Counted from the first letter of the stretch, positions 15,322-23,828 are shown. The stretch is 32,937 bases of DNA from Gemmatimonadota bacterium (GCA_029262175.1 JAJCZV010000126.1:1-32937), one strand, 5' to 3'. Numbers and translations are program-made. Notes: generated by a model from the letters alone, not told the origin.

Positions 15322-16266
15322 TCAGGGCGCGAAAGGCTTGAAGTGCTCCCGGAGCAACCCGTTCACGGCGTCGGCTGCCTCTTCCGGGACCCAGTGGCTC
15401 ACATCTTCGATGATCTCGAAGCGATACGGTCCCTCGATGAACTTGGCCGTCCCTTCCGCTCCTTCGCGTCCAAGAGCCGTGTCGCCCGTGCTCCAGATGA
15501 ACATGGTCGGCATCGAGATCGGCGTCATGGCCATGCCACCGCCCTGCAGGTTCATGGCGCGGTACCAATTGAGCGCGCTGGTCAGCGCACCCGGCTGACT
15601 CAGCAGGTCGACATACTGGTCGGTCTCTGCGGCTGTGAGTCCGGCGCCGCCATAGATGCCACGGAGCATCGCCGCGTCGTTTGCCAGGAAGGCTTCCTCC
15701 GCTCCGTCCGATCGGAACATCTCCATGTAACCGGACATCTGCGCCTGCTCGCCCTCTGGGTTTGAAAGCGCCTCGCTAAAGGCGAAGGGGTGGGGGACCG
15801 ACATGGGGACGAGGGACTCGACTCGGTCGGGATGAACGAGCCCGGTAAACCAGGCGACCGCGGCGCCCCAATCATGACCCACCACATGGAACGTTTCGCG
15901 ACCTAACGCGTCCGCCATGCCCACGACATCGGCCACCATGTTCGTTGTCGCGTAGGCCTCGACGGCTGCGGGCCGAGCTCCGGGCGAGTACCCCCGCTGA
16001 TCCGGAGCGACCGCACGAAACCCCATCGAAGCCAGGACCGGCAACTGGTGTCGCCACTCGAACGAACTCTGGGGGAACCCGTGGAGCAAGAAGACCAAAG
16101 GTCCATCCACAGGGCCGGCCACCAAGGCGTCGAACGTGAACTCACCGACGTCGATCTGAATTCGTTCCAGCTCCGATTGTGCTAGGAGGCCTTTCACGGC
16201 GCCCGCACTTCCGAGCATCCCGATGAATGCGGCCAGGCCAAGCAGTCGACGGCTTCGAGTCCACAT
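15322..16266 (-). CDS. Secreted alpha/beta hydrolase, epoxide hydrolase/dehalogenase-like
   Basis: This exported alpha/beta-fold hydrolase has 314 residues. It has a signal peptide (RRLLGLAAFIGMLGSAGAVKGLLAQ) and the oxyanion segment LLHGFPQSSFEW (H62). The nucleophile elbow GHDWGA has an aspartate (D132) instead of serine, and a late acid (STGDTALG) and histidine (DVSHWVPEE) complete the triad. An Asp nucleophile with HGFP and a DQRGYSPGARP motif is typical of epoxide hydrolases and haloalkane dehalogenases, which attack the substrate through an aspartyl-ester intermediate. The natural substrate cannot be told, because lid residues cannot be assigned with confidence. The export signal is less usual for the family. 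GGAG precedes the ATG. It is the last gene of a minus-strand set, 22 bases behind a membrane protein gene. Confidence 0.87.
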   Translation of the reverse strand: MWTRSRRLLGLAAFIGMLGSAGAVKGLLAQSELERIQIDVGEFTFDALVAGPVDGPLVFLLHGFPQSSFEWRHQLPVLASMGFRAVAPDQRGYSPGARPAAVEAYATTNMVADVVGMADALGRETFHVVGHDWGAAVAWFTGLVHPDRVESLVPMSVPHPFAFSEALSNPEGEQAQMSGYMEMFRSDGAEEAFLANDAAMLRGIYGGAGLTAAETDQYVDLLSQPGALTSALNWYRAMNLQGGGMAMTPISMPTMFIWSTGDTALGREGAEGTAKFIEGPYRFEIIEDVSHWVPEEAADAVNGLLREHFKPFAP

Positions 16267-16288
16267 ACGATTCGCTCCAATTTCGAGG

Positions 16289-17077
16289 CTACGCGGGGAC
16301 GAGGGGTCGCCCCGCGTTGGCCTGTAGGAAAAGAAGTATCATGAGGGCGGCGTAGAAGGCGGAGAAAAGCCACACGACCCGCGTCTGCCTCGCGTCGTCG
16401 AGGGTGGGCGCCTTCCAACGCACGACAAAGGCGAACAGGGGGATCGCTTGAAGACCGTGGATGCCTAGGAGGTGTCCGACCCGAAGGTCTCCGCCTTCTG
16501 TACTAAAGTTCAAAAAACGCAGGCCTGGACCACCGTCTGCGACCCCCACCGCGTGCGCTCCGTTACTGATCATGAGGTTCCCGATGACGCTACCCGCGAG
16601 CAGCAGCAACACGCCGATCCTTATCGACCAGAGGTACACGCGCGGACGACTGGCCGTCGCCCGCCAAAAAAGCATCCCCGCAAACGCTATGAGAAAGACC
16701 GTGTTCAGCGCGATCATACCGCCCATCACGGCGAATGCGCCTCCGTCGAACGCGGTGTCGAAATTGAAATGCGATCGCACGCCGCGCGCGGCCTGGGTCA
16801 CAACCACCGAGTTCTCGATCACCATCGATATCGATACGCCCCAGCTCACGACACGTTTTAGCCACGACGGTCCCGAGACGTAGGGCATGAACCACGCGAG
16901 GCTCCACACATATATGCCAACGGAGGCGAGAAACTTGGCAGGTTTGACCCACACGTTGAGTCCGAGAAGCGTGCGGGTGTCGGATGTCGCGAGGAACAAG
17001 ACAGCGATCAGTACGACGAACATGAGGCCGCCAGTCGCGGCCAGAGGTTTGTCGCGACGCCAAATCTCCGGGATCAC
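16289..17077 (-). CDS. Seven-helix integral membrane protein of unknown function
   Basis: This protein of 262 residues is almost entirely membrane-embedded, with about seven hydrophobic helices. The family to which I think it belongs is uncharacterised and recognisable by the LGLNVWVKPAKFLASVGIYVWS region after the first helix. Polar residues inside helices are notable: an IENSVVV segment in helix three, GHLLGIHGLQ with two histidines in helix six, and an SNGAHAVG loop just before it. Such conserved His and Asn residues could bind a metal, haem or lipid, but this is speculation. The start is GTG with no better ATG upstream. It lies between a small one-helix protein gene and an alpha/beta hydrolase gene on the same strand, with gaps of 43 and 22 bases, so the three may be co-transcribed. 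Confidence 0.7.
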   Translation of the reverse strand: MIPEIWRRDKPLAATGGLMFVVLIAVLFLATSDTRTLLGLNVWVKPAKFLASVGIYVWSLAWFMPYVSGPSWLKRVVSWGVSISMVIENSVVVTQAARGVRSHFNFDTAFDGGAFAVMGGMIALNTVFLIAFAGMLFWRATASRPRVYLWSIRIGVLLLLAGSVIGNLMISNGAHAVGVADGGPGLRFLNFSTEGGDLRVGHLLGIHGLQAIPLFAFVVRWKAPTLDDARQTRVVWLFSAFYAALMILLFLQANAGRPLVPA

Positions 17078-17120
17078 GTCTTATCCGCCGAAGACGACTC
17101 AAGATGTCCGCGCTGCTTGC

Positions 17121-17348
17121 TCACTCTTCCTCCTTGGGCGACTTGGACTTGGCCAGGAGCCTGTACAACCCGTAGGCGACCACCGCGATCACGAGGACGG
17201 TGGGGATCCAACCTAAGAAATTGAAGACCGCGCCCGCGACGATGACGGCGCCGACCCCTTCGGCGCGACCCATGAGCCGTTGTCGCTTGCGAGTCTTGTC
17301 GATTTCCCGTTGCGTATAGAGTTCAGGGAGCTTGTCCATCTCAGCCAT
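17121..17348 (-). CDS. Small membrane protein, hypothetical
   Basis: This protein has 75 residues. A charged N-terminal half (LPELYTQREIDKTRKRQRLMGRAEG) is followed by two closely spaced hydrophobic stretches (GAVIVAGAVFNFLGW and TVLVIAVVAYGLYRLL), forming a hairpin in the membrane, and an acidic/lysine tail. I do not recognise a family. The gene is supported by a good GAGAGGTGA ribosome site before the ATG, by its place at the head of the minus-strand set with the seven-helix protein, and by the typical layout of small membrane proteins. A role as partner of the seven-helix protein is possible but unproven. Confidence 0.65.
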   Translation of the reverse strand: MAEMDKLPELYTQREIDKTRKRQRLMGRAEGVGAVIVAGAVFNFLGWIPTVLVIAVVAYGLYRLLAKSKSPKEEE

Positions 17349-17380
17349 GAATCACCTCTCATCTGTTTCGTACCTATTAC

Positions 17381-17395
17381 GATGCGAGGCGCATC
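17381..17395. repeat. Inverted repeat in the divergent small-protein/amidohydrolase promoter region
   Basis: GATGCG (17381-17386) and CGCATC (17390-17395) form a perfect six-base inverted repeat with a three-base spacer. It lies in the 124-base divergent gap between the small membrane protein gene and the amidohydrolase gene, 78 bases before the latter's start. It is a candidate operator; no T-run makes it a terminator. Confidence 0.35.
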
Positions 17396-17472
17396 CCCGT
17401 TTCCGCTATTCCCCCCGTCGCTCGAGACAGCCAACTTGAGCCGGACTACGCTCTCTCCCAGGAGGTTCGGAC

Positions 17473-19242
17473 ATGGCTAATTGGCGCAAAGTACCCCTAA
17501 TTCTAGCGACGCTGGCAGTTTTTCTACGCCCGTTTCCTGGCCTCCAGGGGCAGGAGAGCGGCGAACGGTACGACGTCCTCATCCAAAACGGCCGAGTGTT
17601 CGACGGATCCGGAAACCCCTATTTCTTCGCGGATGTCGGGATCCGTGGGGACGAGATCGTCGCGGTCGGAGACCTTGCCGGCGCCACCGCGGCACGCGTC
17701 GTGGACGCGGAAGGTCAGTACGTCACACCCGGGTTCATCGCGCTCCACGAGCACATCGAACCAGACATTCTGGACGGGTACGGTACGGTCCCCAACTACA
17801 CGACCCAAGGGTTCACGACGGCCGTCATCAACACGGACGGCTACAACTTTGGAGCGAACGAGCCTCTCTGGCCGCTCGAGCGGGAGCGGGAGTTGCTCGA
17901 GGAAGCCGGGACGGCGCTCAACCTGGCGCTGCTCGTTCCGCACGGAATCCTTCGCAACATGGTGATGGGCACGGCCCCCGAAGACGTCATGCGCTATGCC
18001 ACGGACGCCGAGCTCGAGGAGATGAAAGCGCTCGTCCGCGAAGGGATGGAGGCCGGGGCTTTTGGTCTGTCCACGGGCCTCGAATACAACCCCATGCGCT
18101 ACTCGTCGGAAGAAGAAGTACTCGAGCTGTCCAAGGAGGTCGCGCCTTACGGGGGGCACTTCCAAGCGCATATGCGAAGCCAAGGCCGCTACCCGAAATG
18201 GCAACTCCCGAGCCACATGGATCATCCCACGCAGCGTCACGTGAGTTGGATGGACGCGATCATGGAGATCCTTACCATTGGCCGCGAGGCGAATATCCCC
18301 GTCATGATCGACCATATTCACCCCAAGGGGCCGCGCGAGTGGGGCATGAGTTCGGTGACGACCCAGCTCGTCGATCAGATGTGGGAGGACGGACACCCGG
18401 TCTACCTAAACATGCATTCCTACGAGGGATATTCTGCGACCGTAACCTTGATACCGCGGTGGGCACTGATCGAAGGGGAGGTTCCGGGTCAGAGCATGGC
18501 GGACGACTTCCCGCCGGTCGAATACGGGGACATGCTCGCCAATCTCGAAGCGCGGCTCGCGGACCCGCGCATCCGTGACATGATTCGGCGCGACTCCGAG
18601 TATGAGATGATTCGACAGGGCGGCGCCGACAATCTTCTCATCACCGATTATCCAGACAAAACGCTCGTCGGGAAGACGCTCGCAGAGCTGGCCGAGGAGC
18701 GCGACGAAACGACGTTCGAAACGGCCGTGTGGCTACAAAGAAACGGATTTGATCGTCCGGGCGGGGTGCTTTGGATGGCCCAGGCCGTCGGGACTCAAGA
18801 CATCGTCGAGTGGATGCAGCAGGACTACACGGCGGTCACGTTGGACCGCGGCGGGGATCGTCCCGAGATCCGCTCGGATCGCGCGGTCCACCCCGGCCAG
18901 TACGGCACGTCTGGACGCCTGATCCGCGAGCATGTCATGGAGCGCGGCACGATCACGCTCCCGCACGCCATCCGATCGATGACGGGTCTTTCGGCCCAGA
19001 TCCTCGGGCTCAGCGACCGCGGACATATTCGCGTCGGGATGAAGGCCGATGTCGTCGTCTTCGATCCGAAGACCATCAAGACCGAAGCCACCTATCTGAA
19101 TCCGTTCGTGTTTCAGGAAGGCATGACGCACGTGGTTGTGAACGGCGAGTTCGTGGTCGATGGCGGGGTACCGACGGCGGCGCTGCCGGGCGAGGTTCTC
19201 CGGCGCCAGAAGAAGGGGCCGGCCACCACGACAGATGAGTGA
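17473..19242 (+). CDS. Secreted N-acyl-D-amino-acid deacylase-like amidohydrolase
   Basis: This exported amidohydrolase-superfamily enzyme of 589 residues resembles N-acyl-D-amino-acid deacylases, which release free D-amino acids from N-acylated forms. After the signal peptide (to about residue 26), the composite beta-sandwich opens with YDVLIQNGRVFDGSG. The metal-binding LHEH (H92, H94), AHMR (H233), DHIH (H281/H283) and RSDRAVHPGQYGT (D469) match the family order, and MKADVVVFDP closes the second beta-sandwich half. Oddly, where D-aminoacylases have a metal-bridging Cys (consensus around NCG), this protein reads VINTDGYNFG, so the bridge may differ. AGGAGG lies seven bases before the ATG. 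It is the first gene of a long plus-strand series, followed by a cytochrome c gene. The exact substrate is uncertain; dipeptides or other cyclic amides remain possible. Confidence 0.83.
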   Translation: MANWRKVPLILATLAVFLRPFPGLQGQESGERYDVLIQNGRVFDGSGNPYFFADVGIRGDEIVAVGDLAGATAARVVDAEGQYVTPGFIALHEHIEPDILDGYGTVPNYTTQGFTTAVINTDGYNFGANEPLWPLERERELLEEAGTALNLALLVPHGILRNMVMGTAPEDVMRYATDAELEEMKALVREGMEAGAFGLSTGLEYNPMRYSSEEEVLELSKEVAPYGGHFQAHMRSQGRYPKWQLPSHMDHPTQRHVSWMDAIMEILTIGREANIPVMIDHIHPKGPREWGMSSVTTQLVDQMWEDGHPVYLNMHSYEGYSATVTLIPRWALIEGEVPGQSMADDFPPVEYGDMLANLEARLADPRIRDMIRRDSEYEMIRQGGADNLLITDYPDKTLVGKTLAELAEERDETTFETAVWLQRNGFDRPGGVLWMAQAVGTQDIVEWMQQDYTAVTLDRGGDRPEIRSDRAVHPGQYGTSGRLIREHVMERGTITLPHAIRSMTGLSAQILGLSDRGHIRVGMKADVVVFDPKTIKTEATYLNPFVFQEGMTHVVVNGEFVVDGGVPTAALPGEVLRRQKKGPATTTDE

Positions 19243-19298
19243 CAAAGCCGACTGGCTCGATGTAGTTCAAAGATCCAACCAATAGGGGTGTCATAACT

Positions 19299-20153
19299 TT
19301 GCGAAAGCTCATAAAGATTCTTGGCGTTGCCGGGATCCTGGCGACGTTGTTCTTGATTGCGATGGGGTTCCGTGGGCGCTCGATCGCGGCATCGGTCTAC
19401 GAGACTCCAGGGCGGCTCCTGGAGTCGCTGCCCGACTCCGTCGACCTAGCCGAGGGTGCTCGTCTGGCTACGACTACGGGGTGCCATGGGTGTCATGGCA
19501 AAGATCTGTCGGGTGAAATCTTCATCGACGCCCCGCCGTTTCTCGTCGTCGCCCCGAACCTCACGTCTGGCGCGGGTGGCGTCGCTGGTGCGTACCGCGG
19601 TCCGGCGGATTGGGATCGAGCGATTCGATATCGCATTCGGCCAGATGGTCGCGGGCTACTTCCGATGATGCCATCGGAGAATTATCACCGCATGAGCGAT
19701 GAAGAACTGACGAAGATCATCGCGTACCTGATGGCCGCGCCGGCCGTCGCCAACGATCTGCCCCAAACGCAGTTGCGCGCGATGGGACTTCCCATCGCCG
19801 GGTTTGGCGTCTTGCATCCAAGGCGTGAGCAGGCCGACGCGCCGAGCGGACCGACACCGCCCCCCTCGCCAACGGCGGACTATGGGGCCTACCTGAGCGG
19901 TCTTACCTGCGTAGAGTGTCACGGTGACGATCTGCAAGGTGGGCCGACGCCCGGAGGTGGCCCAAAGGCGCCCGCGCTCGGGAGTGCCGGCCGCTGGCCC
20001 TTCGATGCGTTCGTCACGGCCATGCGGGAGGGTGTGGCGCTGGGCCGTACCCTGGATCCCGTGATGCCATTTGAAGATTTCGAAGCGATGACGGATCTCG
20101 AGCTCGAAGCGCTGCACAGATACCTCGCGACGCTCGAACTCGGCGCGCCATGA
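19299..20153 (+). CDS. Membrane-anchored or secreted dihaem cytochrome c
   Basis: This protein of 284 residues has an N-terminal hydrophobic segment (ILGVAGILATLFLIAMGF) serving as signal or membrane anchor, and two cytochrome c domains. Haem sites are CHGCH (C62, C65, H66) and CVECH (C204, C207, H208). Likely axial methionines are in LLPMMPSENY (about 123-124) and DPVMPFEDF (about 256). A Pro-rich linker at about 183-192 joins the domains. The role is periplasmic electron transfer, as with the small cytochrome subunits that accept electrons from periplasmic dehydrogenases, but no dehydrogenase is encoded beside it. The start is TTG with AGGGGTG eight bases upstream; no ATG gives a full signal. 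It lies 56 bases behind the amidohydrolase gene and 27 before an M24 peptidase gene. Confidence 0.88.
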   Translation: MRKLIKILGVAGILATLFLIAMGFRGRSIAASVYETPGRLLESLPDSVDLAEGARLATTTGCHGCHGKDLSGEIFIDAPPFLVVAPNLTSGAGGVAGAYRGPADWDRAIRYRIRPDGRGLLPMMPSENYHRMSDEELTKIIAYLMAAPAVANDLPQTQLRAMGLPIAGFGVLHPRREQADAPSGPTPPPSPTADYGAYLSGLTCVECHGDDLQGGPTPGGGPKAPALGSAGRWPFDAFVTAMREGVALGRTLDPVMPFEDFEAMTDLELEALHRYLATLELGAP

Positions 20154-20180
20154 CTTTTGCCATACTCAAAGGAGCACCAG

Positions 20181-21590
20181 ATGCGACGTGAGCTCCGGAT
20201 CAAAGCCCCCACAGTGGCTGCGGTGCTACTCGCCTTCGGCGTAGTGCCGCTGCTCGCGCAATCACATGCACCCTCCGGGAGAGACTTCGCCGACGCGCAA
20301 CGAAGCGACGGAGTCATGCCCGGTGTGCTCCCCCTCCGTGAGCGGGCCAAGGTGATCGATCGTTGGCTCGAGCGGCGGATGGAAGTCGTCGTCCCGGAGG
20401 TGATGCGCCGCGAGGGCGTCGACCTCTGGATCGTCGCAGCGCGTGAGTACAACGAGGACCCCGTCATCGAGACGATGTTGCCGGCCACTTGGATGGCGGC
20501 GCGCCGACGAACCGTTCTGATCCTGCACGATCAGGGTCCGAATCGGCCGATCGAGCGCCTGGCCGCAGCGAGGTACGACATTGGTCCCTTCCCCCGTGCG
20601 TGGGACCCGGAAGCCCAGCCGGATCAATGGGCGCGCGTCGCCGAAATCATCAAGGAGCGCGACCCTCGACGTATCGCCGTCAACCGCTCCGAAACGTTCG
20701 CGCTGGCGGACGGATTGACCGGAACGGAGTACGACCAGCTGATGGCTGCGCTCCCGGCGAAATACAGAGAGCGCGTCGTCTCGGCAGAGCGCCTGGCGAT
20801 CGGTTGGCTCGAGACTCGAACGGCAGAAGAGATGGAGGTGTATCCGCAGGTGGTGCGGATTGCTCACCGGATCATCGCCGAGGGGTTTAGCGCACAGGTC
20901 ATCCAACCCGGAGTGACCACCACCGACGACGTCGTCTGGTGGTACCGCGAGCGAATCTCCGATCTCAAGCTCGCGACGTGGTTCCATCCCAGCGTCGAGG
21001 TGCAGCGCGCGGAAACCGACCCAGGACTTCGAGGCGGGCAGGGGAACTTCGCGGATCGGCCCGAGGAAAACGTGATCCTCGCCGGAGACCTTTTGCACGT
21101 CGACTTCGGAATCACTTACCTCCGGCTCAACACGGACACGCAACAACACGCGTACGTCCTACGACCCGGCGAGACGGACGCTCCCGACGGTCTGAAGCGG
21201 GCGCTCGCCATCGGCAATCGTCTTCAAGATGTGCTAACGGAAAATTTCGCGGCCGGCCGATCCGGAAACGACATTCTGGCGGGGGCGCTCGCTCAAGCGA
21301 CCGCCGAGGGCATCGCGGCCACCATCTATACCCACCCCATCGGCTTTCACGGCCACGCGGCGGGACCCACGATCGGGTTGTGGGATCAGCAGGGGGGCGT
21401 CCCTGGTCGCGGCGACTACCCCTTGTTTGCAAACACCGCGCACTCGATCGAACTCAATGCAGCGGTCGAGATTCCCGAGTGGGGCGGCCAGACGGTGCGG
21501 ATCATGCTGGAGGAAGATGCGTTTTTTGATGGAGACCGCACGTGGTATATCGACGGTCGCCAAACCGAACTCTGGCTGATTCCGCGCTGA
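20181..21590 (+). CDS. Secreted M24 family metallopeptidase (Xaa-Pro aminopeptidase-like)
   Basis: This exported protein has 469 residues and the creatinase/pita-bread fold. A signal peptide ends at LLAQ. The N-terminal half is the creatinase-like accessory domain. The C-terminal catalytic domain shows the five dinuclear metal ligands in order: HVDFGI (Asp), LNTDTQQHAY (Asp), HPIGFHGHAAG (His), AAVEIPEW (Glu) and IMLEEDAFF (Glu). Family members remove N-terminal residues from Xaa-Pro peptides or act on related substrates such as creatine. The exported form with an early YNEDPVIETMLPATWMAARRRT region is common in this bacterial group. I chose the ATG at 20181 because AAAGGAG lies upstream and the signal begins there; a start at 20157 adds eight residues. 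PhzF follows six bases later. Confidence 0.88.
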   Translation: MRRELRIKAPTVAAVLLAFGVVPLLAQSHAPSGRDFADAQRSDGVMPGVLPLRERAKVIDRWLERRMEVVVPEVMRREGVDLWIVAAREYNEDPVIETMLPATWMAARRRTVLILHDQGPNRPIERLAAARYDIGPFPRAWDPEAQPDQWARVAEIIKERDPRRIAVNRSETFALADGLTGTEYDQLMAALPAKYRERVVSAERLAIGWLETRTAEEMEVYPQVVRIAHRIIAEGFSAQVIQPGVTTTDDVVWWYRERISDLKLATWFHPSVEVQRAETDPGLRGGQGNFADRPEENVILAGDLLHVDFGITYLRLNTDTQQHAYVLRPGETDAPDGLKRALAIGNRLQDVLTENFAAGRSGNDILAGALAQATAEGIAATIYTHPIGFHGHAAGPTIGLWDQQGGVPGRGDYPLFANTAHSIELNAAVEIPEWGGQTVRIMLEEDAFFDGDRTWYIDGRQTELWLIPR

Positions 21591-21596
21591 TTCGAC

Positions 21597-22490
21597 GTGA
21601 GACGATTCCTGTTTCTACAGATCGACGCGTTCACGACGACCGCACTCGAGGGGAATGCGTGCGCGGTCGTCTTGGACGCCGACTCGCTCTCGAGCGAAAG
21701 CATGCAAGCGATCGCGCTCGAGATGAATCTCTCCGAAACGGCCTTCATCCTGAGGTCCGAGCGCGCGGACCTGCGCGCACGTTACTTCACGCCGGCAGAA
21801 GAGATCCCCCTCGCGGGGCACCCGACCATCGCGTCGATGCACGCGCTGGTGGAAGAGGGTCGCCTCCAGTTGAGCGAAGGCCCACGAGAGGTTTCCCTGC
21901 AGCTCGAGGCGGGCGTGATCTCCGTGGTGCTGGAGTCTTCTAGGCAAGCCGTCGTTCGCGTCACGATGCGCCAGTTGAAGCCGACGTACGGTCGGATCTA
22001 CGAGGCTTCCGCGGTCGCGCCCGTCTTTGGTCTCGAGCCCGAAGATCTCGTGGCCGGCCTGCCCATCGAAACCGTGAGTACTGGCACCCCTCAGCTGATG
22101 CTTCCGGTGCGGACTCATGAGGCGCTGCGTAGGGCCCGTTTGGATGGGTCGTCCTACGCCGCGCTTCGCGACGCGGGCGACTTCTTCAGCCCACACCTGT
22201 TTTGCACCGAGGGCGTCACCTCGTCGGGTGACACGTTCGCTCGACATTTCGGCGTCCCGCCCGATACTTCGGAAGATCCCTTCACGGGCTCGGCGACCGG
22301 AGGGATGGGCGTCTATCTTTGGCGGCACGGCTTGATCGATCGTCCCTCGTTCGTCGCTGAACAGGGGCACTGGATGGGTCGCCCGGGGGTTGCACGGGTA
22401 GAGGTGATGGGGCCGCGCGATGGGGTCGAGGGGGTCTCGGTTACCGGCGAGGCCGTAACCGTGGTCCGTGGCGAGCTGAGCCTGCCGTAA
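21597..22490 (+). CDS. PhzF family isomerase/epimerase-like protein
   Basis: This cytoplasmic protein of 297 residues belongs to the PhzF/diaminopimelate epimerase-fold family. Motifs are the opening LQIDAFTTTALEGNACAVV (GNACAV at 19-24), the catalytic glutamate in LSETAFIL (E47), ARYFTPAEEIPLAGHPTIAS, the second-half DPFTGSATGGMGVYLW and the closing EQGHWMGRPG. PhzF itself isomerises trans-2,3-dihydro-3-hydroxyanthranilate in phenazine synthesis. No other phenazine genes are present, so this member probably acts on another metabolite, as most genomic PhzF homologues do. The start is GTG, six bases after the M24 stop, indicating co-translation. The neighbouring peptidases suggest an amino-acid-derived substrate, which is inference. 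Confidence 0.9.
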   Translation: MRRFLFLQIDAFTTTALEGNACAVVLDADSLSSESMQAIALEMNLSETAFILRSERADLRARYFTPAEEIPLAGHPTIASMHALVEEGRLQLSEGPREVSLQLEAGVISVVLESSRQAVVRVTMRQLKPTYGRIYEASAVAPVFGLEPEDLVAGLPIETVSTGTPQLMLPVRTHEALRRARLDGSSYAALRDAGDFFSPHLFCTEGVTSSGDTFARHFGVPPDTSEDPFTGSATGGMGVYLWRHGLIDRPSFVAEQGHWMGRPGVARVEVMGPRDGVEGVSVTGEAVTVVRGELSLP

Positions 22491-22509
22491 ACTCACTGGA
22501 TGGAGGCGT

Positions 22510-23166
22510 TTGGCAAACGTGAACTTTCTGTTCCGCTCTCGAATGGCGCGTAGACTCGCGGTCTTGTTCGCGTGTTTCGCCGGGGCTGTCCCGGCGATGG
22601 CTCAAGATGGCGGAGGGGATTGGTGGGACGACCTCAAGGACATGCCGCCGGGGTTCCAGGTGATCGAGGTCGATTCGGTCTACGCGATCAGCGGGTTCAC
22701 GCACGACGACGTGCTTCGAGAGATGCATCGCAATGGACCTGGCGCGGACGACGTCGGCGTGCGGCTGGGTCTTCACGTTTCCCAATGGCGGTACAGCTAT
22801 CAATACGCCGATAGCGGCGGGTCCGGTCGCTGCCGACTCACCGAAGCTCAGGTTCTGCTGCGCTCCGTCATCGTGCTTCCCGATTGGACAAACGCTTCCA
22901 CCGCCCCGCCTGATGTCGCCTCCGGTTGGCGCCCGTTCTTGAGATCATTGAGCGACCACGAGGATGGGCATCGCAGTCGTGCCATGGCGCAGGGCGTGAC
23001 GTTGTGGACCTCGCTGCTAGGCTTGGAGGCGGCGGACTGTCCCGGACTCGAGGCGCGCGTCCGCCAGACGGCCGAGTCGGTGCTTGCCGATGGACGCGAG
23101 ATCCAAAGCCGCTATGATCGCGCCACGGGTCACGGCGCTACACAAGGAGCCACATGGCCGAGATGA
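22510..23166 (+). CDS. Secreted DUF922-type putative zinc protease
   Basis: This exported protein of about 218 residues has a signal peptide (RRLAVLFACFAGAVPAMAQ). Its central part resembles DUF922, a family of predicted secreted zinc-dependent proteases. It carries the HExxH motif as HEDGH (H150, E151, H154) in LSDHEDGHRSRAM, with the preceding VSQWRYSYQY and CRLTEAQVLLRSVIVLPDW strands and a later Cys (ADC) that could pair with the Cys in GRCRL. Activity of the family is predicted from the motif. The start is uncertain. TTG at 22510 lies only three bases from GGAGG, GTG at 22519 twelve bases away, and ATG at 22543 begins the signal peptide most neatly but has no clear ribosome site. It overlaps the next gene by 13 bases. 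Confidence 0.75.
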   Translation: MANVNFLFRSRMARRLAVLFACFAGAVPAMAQDGGGDWWDDLKDMPPGFQVIEVDSVYAISGFTHDDVLREMHRNGPGADDVGVRLGLHVSQWRYSYQYADSGGSGRCRLTEAQVLLRSVIVLPDWTNASTAPPDVASGWRPFLRSLSDHEDGHRSRAMAQGVTLWTSLLGLEAADCPGLEARVRQTAESVLADGREIQSRYDRATGHGATQGATWPR

Positions 23167-23828
23167 ACCTGCGTGGGAAGGGCTGGAAACGCCGAACCTC
23201 TGCGCTTCTGCTCGTGGGGCTCGTGGGAATTGTCGCGACCGCCGAACTGACGGCCCAACCTCCCGAGGCATGGCTGTTGACGGGGCAGGATACCGCACAT
23301 TACCGGTTGAGTCGCGATGACGAAGTCGCTTACGCCGGCGAAGCCAGCATGCGGTTGGCGGCTCGGGGCAACCGGCGCAACAGTCAGTGGGCCGTGAGCG
23401 TGCAGATGGTGGACGCCACCGCATACCGCGGAAAACGGATGCGGCTCCGAGGGTACCTACGCGGGGAAGAGGTCCGCTCCGGCGGTCTGTGGTTACGCGT
23501 GGACGGCATCATCGACGGCAACTATGCGATGCTCGCGCTGGACAACGCGGAGGACCGCCGCGTCGAGGGGACCCAAGACTGGGCGATCCAGGATATTGTC
23601 GTCGACGTTCCGCCAGAAAGCGTAACGATCCTGTTCGGGGCCATGATCACTGGCGACGGAAAGATCTGGGTCGACGAGATGTCGTTCGACGAAGTATCCG
23701 CCGACGAGGCGCCAACGTCCGACGGAGAGCGACAGCTCACGGATAGCCCCTACACGCGGCCTACCGGTGTTTTTGGCATCCCCACGAACCTCGATTTCGA
23801 GAAGACCCCGCCCGGTCGTGACCGCTAG
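23154..23828 (+). CDS. Secreted beta-sandwich (carbohydrate-binding-module-like) protein
   Basis: This exported protein of 224 residues has a signal peptide up to about ELTAQ and then a single predicted jelly-roll domain. The order of elements (WLLTGQDTAHYRLSRDDEVAYAGEASMRL, then YRGKRMRLRGYLRGEE, SGGLWLRVDG, MLALDNAEDRRVEGTQDW, IVVDVPPESVTILFGAMITGDGKIWVDEMSFDEV) is the pattern of a domain that occurs alone or at the N-terminus of S41 peptidases and some regulators. It resembles carbohydrate-binding modules. No catalytic residues can be named; a binding role outside the cytoplasm is inferred. The tail after about 185 is disordered. AAGGAG precedes the ATG, which lies inside the end of the DUF922 gene. 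Its own end overlaps the GTG start of the methyltransferase gene, so the genes are tightly coupled. Confidence 0.68.
   Translation: MAEMNLRGKGWKRRTSALLLVGLVGIVATAELTAQPPEAWLLTGQDTAHYRLSRDDEVAYAGEASMRLAARGNRRNSQWAVSVQMVDATAYRGKRMRLRGYLRGEEVRSGGLWLRVDGIIDGNYAMLALDNAEDRRVEGTQDWAIQDIVVDVPPESVTILFGAMITGDGKIWVDEMSFDEVSADEAPTSDGERQLTDSPYTRPTGVFGIPTNLDFEKTPPGRDR

Noticed and set aside
17481..18578. 365-residue open frame in another plus-strand frame inside the amidohydrolase gene
   Set aside because: It overlaps an enzyme gene with clear metal-site motifs; the translation is His/Arg-rich nonsense.
21597..22490. Phenazine biosynthesis cluster suggested by PhzF
   Set aside because: No other phenazine genes lie nearby, and stand-alone PhzF homologues are widespread with unrelated or unknown roles.
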